A DNA stretch of 64,000 bases from Gavia stellata. Taxonomy: Eukaryota; Chordata; Aves; Gaviiformes; Gaviidae. The notes under the pieces are model-generated. The model was not told the origin of the DNA. It did no database searches and was given only the letters and a program-made list of their open reading frames with translations. The position numbers were made by a program, and so were the translations under genes. Every line of letters starts with the position of its first letter. Positions within the stretch are counted from its first letter, which is position 1. The stretch is taken from NCBI RefSeq assembly GCF_030936135.1, contig NC_082611.1, positions 930,001 to 994,000 on the forward strand, given 5' to 3'. This document shows, piece after piece, positions 33,801-45,400 of this stretch.

Positions 33801-36800
33801 GAGGAAGATGCACTTTCTGCCCAGGTCCACACAAGAGGTATCAATGCTGCGTGTTGCTGCACTCAAAAATCCACAGTGGCCTGGAAGTACAGCCACTGGA
33901 ACAAGGAGGCTTTGCTGGTATCTCTTCAGCAGTCACATCCTCTTTATGCATACAGGTGTAAGATAAATCAGTGTAAAATTACTCAATTTAAAAGAAAAAG
34001 TATCCAGCAGTGAACAGATCGACCACAGTACTCAGAGGGAAGTATTACGACCGTCAGTTGCAACTACCATCAGACAATGCAAAGCTGCTTACAGCTCTCT
34101 TCTCCGTGTTTCAGAAAGTGAGGAGGCGCAGAGGCAGCGCTTTTTCAGTCTGAAAGTAGAGTCTCTTCCATCTACAGCAGCAGCCCTCCCCCAAAGGGAT
34201 CTAATAACTCCAAACTCTGCCATCACATATAGCCACAGGAGAAGTTCTTAACAACAAAAATTCAGTTGTCTAAGGTTTTTTTAAGTTGAGAGTCTGGTAA
34301 GCATCCTAGTAGAGTTTCAGGTATTTGGAGGCCATAAAGCTATTCCGACAGCCCTATTAGTGACATCAAATGTTTCCTCAGTTCACTGATACTTATGAGC
34401 AGCAGCAGACCAGTGAACTCTGGGCAGAAGAAGGGGAATCACAGAAACCGTAGCACAAGCTGAAGAACCCACAGCTTTGAGCTTCTCTGGTCAAATCTCA
34501 TCACACCCACCTAGCCATGCCCGGGCTCAAGGGGATTCCCGTGTGTTATGCCACTGTTGGAGGAAGAACCATTTCCCCATAAGATACCACAAGAAGAGCA
34601 GCTAAACTGGACAGAAACTCAAACCGGTACAGCAGGAGACAGTTCCATTCCAACTTCCATTACACTGACAGGAGGGACCGTTATTCATCAAATACGTTGG
34701 AAACTTTTTCTGCTGTGGTAATGCTCTTTCCCTGGCAGAAGCCGAGTGCACCGTGCTGCCCTTTGAATCCTATTGCCCTGGGCGCTCCCAGCCATAGCCA
34801 GGCAAAAGAACGTCTTATGCAGGAAAAAGAACATTTACCTGTAGGGTGTCCTGGTCGGATTTGGATAATTCTTGTCTCTTGTAGTTTTCCAGTAATTCAT
34901 CCATACATTTAACATTCTCGGAAACCTCACTGATGGTATTCACTCTTCTGGACACCTTAGCTGACTTTTCTTGTTCCTTTGATGAAAAACGAAATAAAAG
35001 CACATGATGGTTAATACGGCCAGTGCATGTGCTTGGCTGGGTCACTCTGGATCACAGGTGGCAGACACTACGGAGGTCAGGTATAGAGGGCCCACTGTCA
35101 AAAACTGAATTGCCAAGTCCCCTCCCACCCCCCCAGCTGCAAACATAGCTTCTGACCCAGGGAGCTCCCTACCTCTTTAATCATGCTCTTGATCAGACGG
35201 TTGGCAGCCTGCAGGTCTTCAGAGTGGTTGCTCTTTAAAAGCCTTGCTAAGAGCTGTGGAGGGGAGAGCATGGGACAGCAGTGAGCAGCAGCCTCTAGGC
35301 ACTGTACTACAGGCACACATCACATGAGAACAGACACTGAGAGACACCCAGTGTCATAATAGTTTCTATAATCCTGAAAATATGTGGGCTCATGTCCCAT
35401 AATCTAATCCAGATTATATTGCTGCCTCTTACAGCTGCCTGCACACACTGTTTGGGAACAGGAACTCGCTGGCTCTGCAGAATTTCTGTAAGACCTGGAG
35501 AAACCCTCTCTCAGGAAAGTTTAATAGAAACTGATGTTTTTCTGTAAAAATGTTTCACTTTTTACTAAGCAAAAATTTCTGACAAAGCATCAAAGAATTC
35601 TCTAGCTGTTGGTACAGCAAGTAGTATTAGCATTATTCTGAAGATATTCTGTCTGAAACAGCAAAAGCTTCTAAAATATGACTAAGCCTGTTTTCTCATC
35701 AGTACAAATCAGAGGGGAGTAGGCAGGAAAACCTTAAGGTTTACCTTGGATTTCTCTTCATCTGTGTCAAAAATAGAATTCTGAGGTCTTGGAGAAGGGG
35801 GAGGTAAAATTTTGTCTTCTGGCACTTTGGGGTCTTCTTTTACAATCCCTGGAACAGGTAACAACATTTGTTCAGTGATGCCTGAGCTGTTAAAACACCA
35901 ATGCTCAACAGTGCATTGGATTTCACACCTAGTTCCTTCACCCCTCCCGAGAATTTTACAGAATGAGATGGAGAAGCAAGGAGTTGCCTTAGCACACACC
36001 CAGACAAAAGACTTCCCTTTCTCCCTTGAATTATGCACAGGCCAAATGAGATTTTCAGAGTAGAAAATAAAATTTGGATGTACTGAACTCCCTCTGGGTG
36101 AATTGCTAAACACCCCCATAGCAAGAGCAGTGGGAGCACACCAGTACTGACCTCCGAGCACAGAGGATTGCCACAATCAGTGCGGCCATAAAACGTAGGG
36201 CACCAAACACAACCGAATCACAGAATCACTACGGTTGGAAAAGACCTGTAAGATCGTCAAGTCCAACCATCAACCAACACCACCATGCCCATTAAACCAT
36301 GTCCCAACTAACACCACCATGCCCATTAAACCATGTCCCACAAAACCAAGTACCAGAGGAGCCCTTAACAACCGCAGTGATTCTGCGGACATCTCCCCTC
36401 CTGCCTCTTTGGCCAGTGCCTGCAGCAGCAGCCGACCATGCAGGTGTTGGATGAGCAGCGGTCCCTGAGAGCTGCCCAGCAGGAGGGCGCCCAGCACCCC
36501 TGCTCAGCACCCCAGCCCACAGCAGCAGCTGCACAAAGGCAAGGCAGTGATGGTGAGCCAGTTTTCCCCAGCAGGACTCGGGGGAAGGCTTGCAAAGCCA
36601 TTTGATGCTCAAAGATGCACAGAGCAAACCTGGTGGGAAGCAGCTAAGCAAATGCCCTAATTCCCCTGAACTTCCACAGAAAGTGTTATGGCATTTTCTT
36701 AGTTCAGTTATGAAAATTAGTACCTGGGATATCCAGACAGGATTGGACAAATTCCTGGATGACAATACCAGCAAGGACTATTAAATAGGATGGAATGGAT

Positions 36801-39800
36801 GAAAAATCCAGCTCAGAACCCATCCCTCATAATCCTGGGAGAGTACTCCAGGGCAAAGATCACTCTGAGTTTGTCCTGTCCCTCTTCCCTGCGCAACAGT
36901 GGTGAGCATTGTGTGAACAGAGGCCACAAGGCCAGCCTGGTCTTTGATTCAATAAGGCTGTTCCTTGGTAAATCTCTTTAAACAGTTACATGCATCCTTA
37001 AGTACCCAAACAGCCTTGTAAGTGTGGCCTTTGTCCTTTTTTCCTTAAACACAACATTTTACGAAGAAAGGAAAGCTGAGTCACAAATTAAAGAGGACAG
37101 ATATTGTGGTCTGAAACCATGTGACTTGAAGGCTAAAAAGGAAACTGAAATAACAGAACTAAACCTTGTTTCTTCAGCATCTGATAAGCATCCCGGATTT
37201 TAACTTCCTGAGGAAACCAGACTGTCCAACTGAATATTACTTCTGTGACTCTTGACTTGACTTTTTCTGAAGACCAGGTTCCATAGTACTGAAATCAAAA
37301 CAAAAAAGTGAGACAAAAAACATTAAAACCAAAGAATTAGTGCCAGATATGGCAAATGGGTCTAGCCCCAAGTTGCTTCTGTGCAGAGACCAAGGAGCAA
37401 ATGAATTCCTAACACTTTATTCACAGTGTTGTCAACTGTGTATCTTGTGGTATAGGAAATAGTGTATATAGCTGTGGCTGTAAATACAGGGAATGCTATT
37501 AAGCGTATGATAATTATATAAATACTATATTACAATCAAAATGAAACCATTTCAAAACTTCTCTGATCAGTTATTGAGTCTGAAACCAAAAGCAGGTTGT
37601 TTTATTTTAGTGAAAACAGTTCTGTTCTTGACTTTAAATACTACCCTTAACTGCCTGCAATGCAAATAGCACCACTGGCTTCAGCCAGACCCGAACAAAT
37701 GAAAACTGAACGAAACGAGAGAAACGAAAGTTATTCTTTTTTCAGCATCTGGATGTTTTCTTGATTTCTCTCATTATTGCTTACGAGCACTCACTTTAAT
37801 GTCTTATAAAAACATCAAGAAGAATGATAAAAGCCACACACAAACCTCTAAAACACTCCAAAATGATACCTGTTTTGTCAAAACAGCAAACAAAACTCTC
37901 TGTAGTGATATATTCTTTAAACTTTGTTGTTTCACTGAAATACCTTTACCAAACCTGGGACTGAGAGAAGAGGTTTTGCTGTTTGGTTAAACATTTCTCT
38001 GAAACCAGCTTTTTGCACCTCTGCCATGGAGATGATGTAATGGAAAATGAAGCCTGTACAAGCGGTAAATGTGTGCAGGACCCACTAAAAAGGGGAATTG
38101 GTTACTGAGTTGCTGAGAAGGGTATTTAAGAAAGTCCCGGGCCTGCTATTTGATGCAGAGAAGGGCAAGGCAGGAAGATCATGCAGTCTCTGATAAAACA
38201 GGTCTCTGTCTTTCATCATGAGAGGCACTGCCAGGGGACCCCAGTGCATCCACTCTGAACTCACAGCTCACTTTGCTTCTCAAATGAAACTTTTCACTTC
38301 TGACGACTGCTTCTCTTCTCAGGAGGCAGCGACTGCACTCAGAAGCAAAGTGCTCGACAGCAGGGAGCAGGAATGAATATATTGAATATATCGAATGAAT
38401 ATATTGCGAGCCAGGGAAGCGGAGCAGCAGGAAGGGACTTTGCAGCTTCCACATTAGTACAGCTGATCCCTCCCAGCCTCCCCGGGGCTCGGGGCCGTCG
38501 CTCCCTGGGGGCTGGGGGCCGGGGGCCCCCTGCCCGGCTCTCAGGACACCCTCAGCAGGAGCCCAAAGGGGCTGCATGAACGCACGACTGTCAGGCGATG
38601 GCAGAGCGAGTGCTGCACTAGTGCTGCTGAAGCTGATCCTGCCCCATGAACAGGACCCAAACCCAGGCTAACCTTTGCCAGGAGAAAGCAAGCTGGAGCA
38701 CAAGAGTTTGAGGACAGAGGATAAGAAAACACGGGAGAGGCTCTGGGCAGCTCCTGGCATCTCTGTCCTCTGGCACTTCCCCAGCCAAAGTTCTGTAAAT
38801 CACTGAGAGGCAAAAGGGCCACAGGCTGAGGAGTCACAGGAACAATTTCACGCTCCTCCAGAGTCTCTGACTGTCCCAGCAGAGTTGGGAGAAACAAGGA
38901 AAAAGCTTTTCACAGAAAGAGCCCCTGGCTTACATCTTTTACAGGGGGATTCACATCCAGTCCTTGTGCTTGGAGGCACAGAACGAATGCTGCTCTACTT
39001 CTGCATGAGATTAATTCTAAGTATTCATATCCAGCATGAAATAAACAGTATGTCCCACCTGCAATCTCCAGCGTAAACACGACCACCTACCTTTGGGGAA
39101 AGCACTTTAATCAGCTCATTCAGAAACCTGAATTTTGCTATTTCATTGTGAAATCTTTCACCACAGTTATTCACACAGGTCTCTAGCACCTGCAGAAAAC
39201 AAAACAGTACCAAACAGAAACTGTACACACGGGTCTTGGGGAATTTTTAAAAACTTTGCCATTATAATACTAAATCTAAGAACTTTCTGGCACTGCATTC
39301 ACAAATACAAGATACTAAGGAAGTTGTGCAGCAAGAACGTGTATTTTTCCTTCATCCAACCTTCTTAAGCAGCATGTTTCAGACCATCTGCTCTGTTCTA
39401 CCCATCACCAGTAACTTTTGGACCACTGACCCTGTGGTGGGACCACAGGCCAAACAGCAAGAGCTGCAGACCACTGAAACACCTCAGCAGAACGACATGG
39501 GAAGGAACAACAGCAGTTACTCCCTCCGTTATACCCTGGTTTCTGTATTCCTTGTGCAATGGGAAGTTAAAAGGGAGAGACATCTAAGAGAAAGAGAGAG
39601 ACATCTAAGAGAAAGAGAGAGACATCTAAGAGAAAGAGAGAGACATCTAAGAGAAAGAGAGAGACATCTAAGAGAAAGAGAGAGACATCTAAGAGAAAGA
39701 GACAGCTACACTGGCTCTACCCCCAAACTCTATTTCCAAGTTAGTGCTGCCTCTCTTGGCGCACAGATGAAAGCACTTACTGTGAGAGCATGGAGAGCTT

Positions 39801-41543
39801 CCATCTCCTGAGGTGACTGTATTTTATGTGCCAGCAGCCTCGGTGCAAGCGATGGGCTGGGGAGTAACAGAAGCAAGTCAGGCAATGCACAAGTTCCCAA
39901 GAAAAACAAGCACTGCTAATTTTGCCCTGCAGAGAAGAGCAACCTGCTACATCAGACACCCTTCCTCTGGCGGAGCGCTGGCCTGGGGTATGCACACACG
40001 CACAAGGGGCGAGAGGTGAACTGAAGCAGCTTGTGCGACCCCGCTGCTGTCTTCCAGCTGTGTCCAGAGGCTGTCCCCTCAGAGGGAGCCAGCTGGGAGA
40101 GGCTGGGGGCTCTCCCTGGGCAAGCACAGGGAGATGGACCTGGCTCTCTGCAGCTGCAGGAGCTTTGATGCACAGCCCGGCCCAGCCCGCTGACTGCTCC
40201 TGCGCACACACGCTGCTGGGGGAGGCGGGTGCCAGACTACAGCCTCTGAATGCACAGGCGTCTGCTCTGAAGAAAGAGATGATCGCTAAGCTTTGACAGG
40301 TCATGTGCTTAATTAGTTCCTGCTCCTTCCCCCAGAGCCGAGACTGTCAGCTGGAAGGTGGGGAAGTCCCAGCAGAGATCTCCCACCTCTCTGAAAGGAA
40401 AAGCCGAGGGGCTGAGCTCACTCGGGGCTTCCCTGCAGAACTCCACAGCGGGTATCCTTGCCCACATCTCCCAAGAGACTGGTGAGGGCACAGCAGGCAG
40501 GACCTGCCGCCTCGCGGGTTGCAGTGATGGAAGTAAGAGCCCGTTCCTGGACATCAACCCCCACCACATCGGCATAAACCTCTTTGCAGCTTACTTACAC
40601 TCTCAGGAGCAGCAGAGCCCAGCGAGCCCTCCCAGCTGTCTCTGCAGGCTCCCCACACCACAGCTTACAGGTCCCGTTCCCCCCTGCAGCCATGAGAGAA
40701 GCTCAGAGCCAGACACACAGCCCAGAGCAAACACAAAGAGCCGTCTGTCTGCCTTACCCTTCTATGTCGGCATTCACCTGGTCACAGAACCGCTGGATGC
40801 ATTCCCAGTTTTCCTCAGTGATAGTCGGGTCAGTGGCTTTATCTTACACAGGAGAAAAATAATAAAGAAAGAAAAAACAGCCTCAGTGCGAGAGGCACGC
40901 AAGCGAGCGGCACAAGGCAGGAAGCAGCTCAGATCTCACAGGATCAGCTGCTTTAGGGCTTTTTGTAAAAGAGGCAGACATGGAAGATGCAGGACGAGCA
41001 GGAAACAGCTGGTACTAAAATCTGCCTAAAAACACAGCCCTGAGTACACACTCTTGAAGAGTCAAAGTCAGGCACAAACTGAGGTGTTGAAAGCAGCAAC
41101 AGCACTGTGTTGCTTTTAGCACGGAGCACGAGAAACTGTTAAAAAGCATTTACAGGCAGCTCTCCCAGGACTGGACTGCAAACCCTGCCATGCTGGAACA
41201 CAGGCACGATTTAGCCTTTTGCAATATACTGCATGTCTCGTGCAGTCCTTGTGCCCATCCCAAAGCTCTGCCTGCACGGCTGAATCAAGGAAAATAGTCT
41301 TTTTTGGCTGTATCTGCTCCAGTACACAAAGAGCAGCGGCAGGACTGGGGCTGAGGATGGACAGGAGAGATAGGGAGCAGGTTAAGACAGCAGCCATGAA
41401 CATCACCCTGAAGGGGCTCCGTGGAAGAGATGGACCCTTCCCCACGGAGCTGAAGCTGCTTCAGTGCCCAGCTGGCCAACCCCGGCCCCTGGCCCCCAGC
41501 CCCACTCACTGAGCCACCGCTCCAGCTCCCCGGCGCTGGCCAT
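27877..41543 (-). CDS. GGA2: Golgi-localised gamma-ear-containing ARF-binding protein 2
   Basis: GGA2 is a monomeric clathrin adaptor at the trans-Golgi network that binds ARF-GTP and DxxLL sorting signals. Seventeen exons join in frame to 626 residues (human 613): 41543-41510, 40842-40758, 39856-39781, 39189-39091, 37288-37165, 35848-35745, 35253-35173, 34976-34839, 33701-33620, 32676-32557, 32294-32127, 31871-31816, 31402-31251, 30416-30247, 29266-29097, 28712-28602, 27987-27877 (stop TGA 27877-27879). VHS domain about residues 1-140 (WLNKATDP, FRFLNELIKVLSPK, FSWTVWFP), linker with ILPPPSP, GAT domain about 174-300 (LKSNHSEDLQAANRLIK, LAEILQANDQL), hinge about 300-490, gamma-ear about 500-626 (VYDRNGFKAMLHFS, NPHKDPIRLRYKL). 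The start MASAGELERWL is the first in-frame ATG, and the N-terminus is shorter than human. Synteny with COG7 and EARS2 favours GGA2 over GGA1 or GGA3. Confidence 0.96.
31581..31710 (-). mobile_element. CR1 LINE 3'-end fragment
   Basis: The plus strand shows 'cacagaatcacagaaatcac', 'ggttggaaaagacctgtaag' and 'catcaagtccaaccatcaac', the reverse complement of a CR1 3' tail. It is about 130 bp, heavily 5'-truncated, and lies in the GGA2 intron between 31816 and 31402 in the orientation of the gene. Confidence 0.88.
36214..36352 (-). mobile_element. CR1 LINE 3'-end fragment with internal duplication
   Basis: This is the same CR1 subfamily as the copy at 31.6 kb ('ggttggaaaagacctgtaag', 'gtcaagtccaaccatcaacc'). 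A block starting 'aacaccaccatgcccattaa' occurs twice with a 34-bp period, at 36276 and 36310. It lies in the GGA2 intron between 37165 and 35848 in the orientation of the gene. Confidence 0.88.
39578..39703. repeat. 21-bp minisatellite, six copies
   Basis: Six apparently identical 21-bp units start at 39578, 39599, 39620, 39641, 39662 and 39683, followed by a diverged partial unit at 39704. The plus strand is purine-rich; on the GGA2 sense strand each unit is a pyrimidine tract ending in TAG. It lies in the GGA2 intron between exons 39856-39781 and 39189-39091. The apparent homogeneity implies recent expansion and probable length polymorphism. Confidence 0.95.
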
Positions 41544-41775
41544 GGACTCTCGCTTCGCTCCGCTCCTCCCCGAGCAGGAAGCAGATCTACCCGCCGTAGC
41601 TCCTTGCGTGCTGCCGCTTGCCCCCGTGGGAAGCGCACGCGAGTTTTCGAGGTTTTGTGGTGTGGAAGTGCACACTGTGGGCGTGGGCTGGCTCAGTAAG
41701 ACACCCCTGCCCCCACCCCTCCCTCTGCTCCTCCCCTTGCTGGCGTGCAGAACGAGCACACATTGGCGGGAACGG
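41544..41775 (-). promoter_or_regulatory. GGA2 promoter region
   Basis: Only about 250 bp separate the GGA2 start codon from the EARS2 poly(A) signal, so the GGA2 5' UTR and core promoter must lie mostly here or overlap the EARS2 3' UTR. On the GGA2 sense strand a CCAAT pentamer lies at 41766-41762, overlapping the E2F-like TTCCCGCC at 41772-41765, about 220 bp upstream of the ATG. The segment nearest the ATG is CpG-rich. No TATA box is evident. Confidence 0.5.
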
Positions 41776-41796
41776 AATCAAAAGTCACCACATTAA

Positions 41797-41802
41797 TTTA
41801 TT
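41797..41802 (-). terminator. Candidate EARS2 poly(A) signal
   Basis: TTTATT on the plus strand reads AATAAA on the EARS2 sense strand, about 660 bases past the stop codon. The intervening 3' UTR contains an (AT)n run at about 41985-42002. The context of the hexamer is AT-rich. Confidence 0.55.
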
Positions 41803-41984
41803 AAAAGGTCATCATCCAAAAGAGGAAAAACCATCCCAATCTCCAGGTCGGGGATATTTTTAGCAGAACCACACATGTGACACAGTAGACAGGGAGGAGA
41901 GTCCCCCTCTCTGAGCAGCTCACTCAGCCCGGCAGGACACTGGGGCAGCTAACAGGGCAGCAGCTACAATATACATATTTTTAC

Positions 41985-42002
41985 ATATATATATATATAT
42001 AT
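41985..42002. repeat. (AT)n microsatellite
   Basis: A run of roughly nine alternating TA dinucleotides, flanked by further 'acata' steps, lies inside the presumed EARS2 3' UTR. Confidence 0.8.
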
Positions 42003-42460
42003 ACATAAAAATACCCTCTCCATGGTATTTGTTGGGGACCTGTGTAGTCGTAGCTGTAGGTACCCTGATTGCAAGGCGCTCTCCAAAAAGAGACTGATCA
42101 CTTGAGATGAACCATGCTGGTATCAGAAATAGCATTACTTTCTGTCCACGCAGTCTGAATTGAAACGCAGATAAATATCTCTTTCTCCCAACCTGGAAAC
42201 CAGACTATTTGCACGAGGTGAAAGCAGAAGGACGGACCTAAATCTGTATTCGGTTCCTCTCCCAGACAAACTGGCTTATGCTTAATGAAGATACATACAG
42301 ACCTGGAAAGATCATGGCGACACCTGCCTGGTCTAAAGCCCAGCTCATCTGATCAAAGATAATCATGCCGAGATCAAAAAACACAGGTCTAGGACAATGA
42401 CACATGCCGCCTACACCATCTGAATCCATGAGCTGGCTGTCGGTGTCATTTCTGTCTCAA

Positions 42461-45400
42461 TTAGCTAGATAGTGCTTTGCGTATTCTTCCACACACTTCT
42501 TTGGGTCCCAAAGTCACCATCATCTCAGCAACGCTCGGTCCATGCTGAAAACACATAAGAAGTCATTGTACAAATGGAAACTTACACTTTTTAGCATGCG
42601 TTTATGCATCATCATGGCGGAAATGATAGAGCGATTAGCTATCAGATTGCTGTTAGACCAAGGGTAGAGGTTTTATTAGCAATCTCAAAACAAGGGTTTG
42701 GGTTTTTTTTCTCCTGAAGTAAAATGCTAAGAATGGTCAAACTGACCCAGAAGGATTGATGCCAGAGCCTAAGCCAGGATAAGGCTTTGAAGAACGTTTG
42801 CAAAACTTGGTTTTGAACTTCGTAAAAGCAGATTGCACATAAAATCCCAGTTTTGCCCAAAACCTACAACCTTGTCAACACTTCCTACAGCTGTTCCAGA
42901 GGTTTTTCTAACTTCAGATTTGTGACCAGCATATTCATGCTTTGATAACTTCTGCCTTTCTGAAACTTTCAGAACAGCCTTTTCTTTCAGAATTGCTGTA
43001 TATCAGTACATTCGCTCGTAACAGAAACTGATGTCAATTCTTGCAAGATGTCCAAATACCAGTATCTTGCTATCAGAGAGAAGATAGCTGTTTACAAAAA
43101 AAAAAAAAGAAAGAAGGTCCCAGTCTCAGAATTTTTATTTTTTACCTGCCGCCCACTGAGAGCCAAACGAAGGAGCTGCATCATGCTGCTGTACTTAGTC
43201 TCTTTGGTTTGCTTCTGGAGGCTTCGCAGGTCTTTGTTCAACTCCTCCACAGTCAAAACAGCTGCCTGCTTTGTCACGAGCCTTTAGGAAAGAAAATGTC
43301 CTTACAGTCTGGGGACGTACAAAACACAGGATTCCTACCCAGAAATGACTAATGACTTTGATGACTGCCAGCTACCTCAGACTGGTTTTGCAGAATCTTC
43401 TGGCAACAGCAGCAGTTCAAGGTAAACCTTCCTGCCTTCCGCTCCTGCTCTGTGCCAGGCCACTCCCTCTGCTCACTGCAGCGTTGGTCATGTACGCGGG
43501 GACGCTCCTAGGCTTTACCTCGATACTGCTGCTAAGACTCTGCTTTGCAAAACCGTGCCTTTACTTCAACAGAACCAGAAGCAGAGTTTGTTCAGAAAAG
43601 CAAGCATCAAGTTTAAACCAGAAAATTATGCCAAGGACATGGAAAACCACAGCAAATGCAGTAATTCTGATTTCTTTTCTTAATAACATGATTTTTAGAG
43701 ATGCAGGAGCCATCGCTGATACTACTGTAGGTAGCAGTACTATTATCCCTCCAGGATAACAAGTATTCCAACATTTTAAGTTACCATCGCTTGGATTCAG
43801 TTACCACTCAGCTGTGAGAACTGACTGAGGGCAACCAGCTTTACAGATAGCTGGAAATAATAGCTCAATTTGCAGATACTGCCACCTTAATTACTCCCAA
43901 AGCTGGTTTTCAGGGCTCATTTTAGTCCAGAGGTGAGATCTGAACTGGAAAGGCAACTGACGTACCACCCCGCCTAGCTGCAAGGCGTGGAGTAGCAGAG
44001 GAACATGGGGCAGCAGTGAAACGTGTTGCCAAAACCTCACAAAACTCACTGGCACAGAAGGAAGGTCCTAGACTGGGCAGACTGTCTGCCATCGCAGCAA
44101 TGTTCCTGAGCAGACAGAACTGCAGACTGCTAGCTAGAGACAAAGAAATGGAAGCAGGAAAAGCGCCCCAGGGACAAGCTCTTCAGAAGTGACAGCAATT
44201 CCGGCTGGACACGAACTGGGTTCATTGCAGAGACCCAGAAGTCTCATAACATCATCTGAACACACATTGACCAAAACCACCTTGCACTTCTCCAGTTCGA
44301 TGCCACAGCAGACAAAGGCACAGGGATCAGGTGGCATAGGAAAACCCTGCTAACACCTCTGCTTCATTAGCGCCGTACTGGCACACAAACTCCGCTGTGC
44401 TTGGTGCTTTACTAAATCCAGATGTGACAATTCTTGCTTGAGAACACTGATGTGAGCTTTCCCGCTGGCAAGCTGCTTTTCAATTAAAAACACAGGATTT
44501 CTCACTAGTTACTAACTACAGCACATTCCAAATAGGGCAAATTAAATAAGAACTATGAGCATGTCCAACATCAATAGAGCAGCCAAGAGCAATGCTCTGG
44601 GGCAGGCAGGTGGGTGTGTACAGAGCTGGGAAGAGACACTTACCCTAAGACTAGTTTTCCTATTTCATCTACTTCTGCAGAAATAGTTTGTAGCTGCTCT
44701 CGAGACACCGAGGGCCTAACCCATAAGTAAGAATAATCAGATGACACCAGGTTCTTCAGGAGACTTATGTGACCCTGGAGAAAGAAAGCAAAGCTGTCAA
44801 GGCTGAGGGTTACAGTGGGGGGGGGGAGAAAACGCATCCTGACTGGACTTCACAAACTATTAAAGAGGGTCCAAACATACCACTGCCCCGTACTCCGTAC
44901 TGCTCAGAGGAAATGCGAATCGCTGACATTCAGGCAGCTGAGTTTTTCACACCCATAACCAGCTGGTGTGAGCAGGGACACAGAAGCCCAAAGGGCCACG
45001 GCTGTACCCGTGCTGCAGAGCCGCGTGCAGGCTGACTCAGTTAGCCCAGGGAAGTGGCTCGCCACATTCATCTGCCGCCTTTCAAGACAGTGGGAAGTCA
45101 CATGAGCCACTGTCCCGCTGCCACAGTGAAGCCTTCATGCTAGAACCGTCGGATGTCTTCCTGCCCTTATAAAGAAGGCTTTATTCTTTACAAGGAAGTT
45201 CACAGATACTACAGTAGCATCCCAGGGGCAGACTGGGAAACAGCTGGGCTCACCCTCCTTCCTGGCATTGGGAAGAGTCAGAATACCTTCTGTCCCCTTT
45301 ACAGCCAGCAGTCTGACACTTAACCAAGACCAGGGCTCTCCCAACGCACAAACCCTACTAATTTAACCACCAAGAGCTTCATCCACCTCTGCAAAGACGT

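Noticed and set aside
39326-39811. Plus-strand frame encoding a RHLRERE repeat protein
   Set aside because: The repeat is a 21-bp intronic minisatellite that stays open because its period is a multiple of three. The frame runs antisense to GGA2.
40358-41029. 223-codon plus-strand open frame
   Set aside because: It is antisense to GGA2 exon 2 (40842-40758), matches no known family, and has mixed composition without exon signals.
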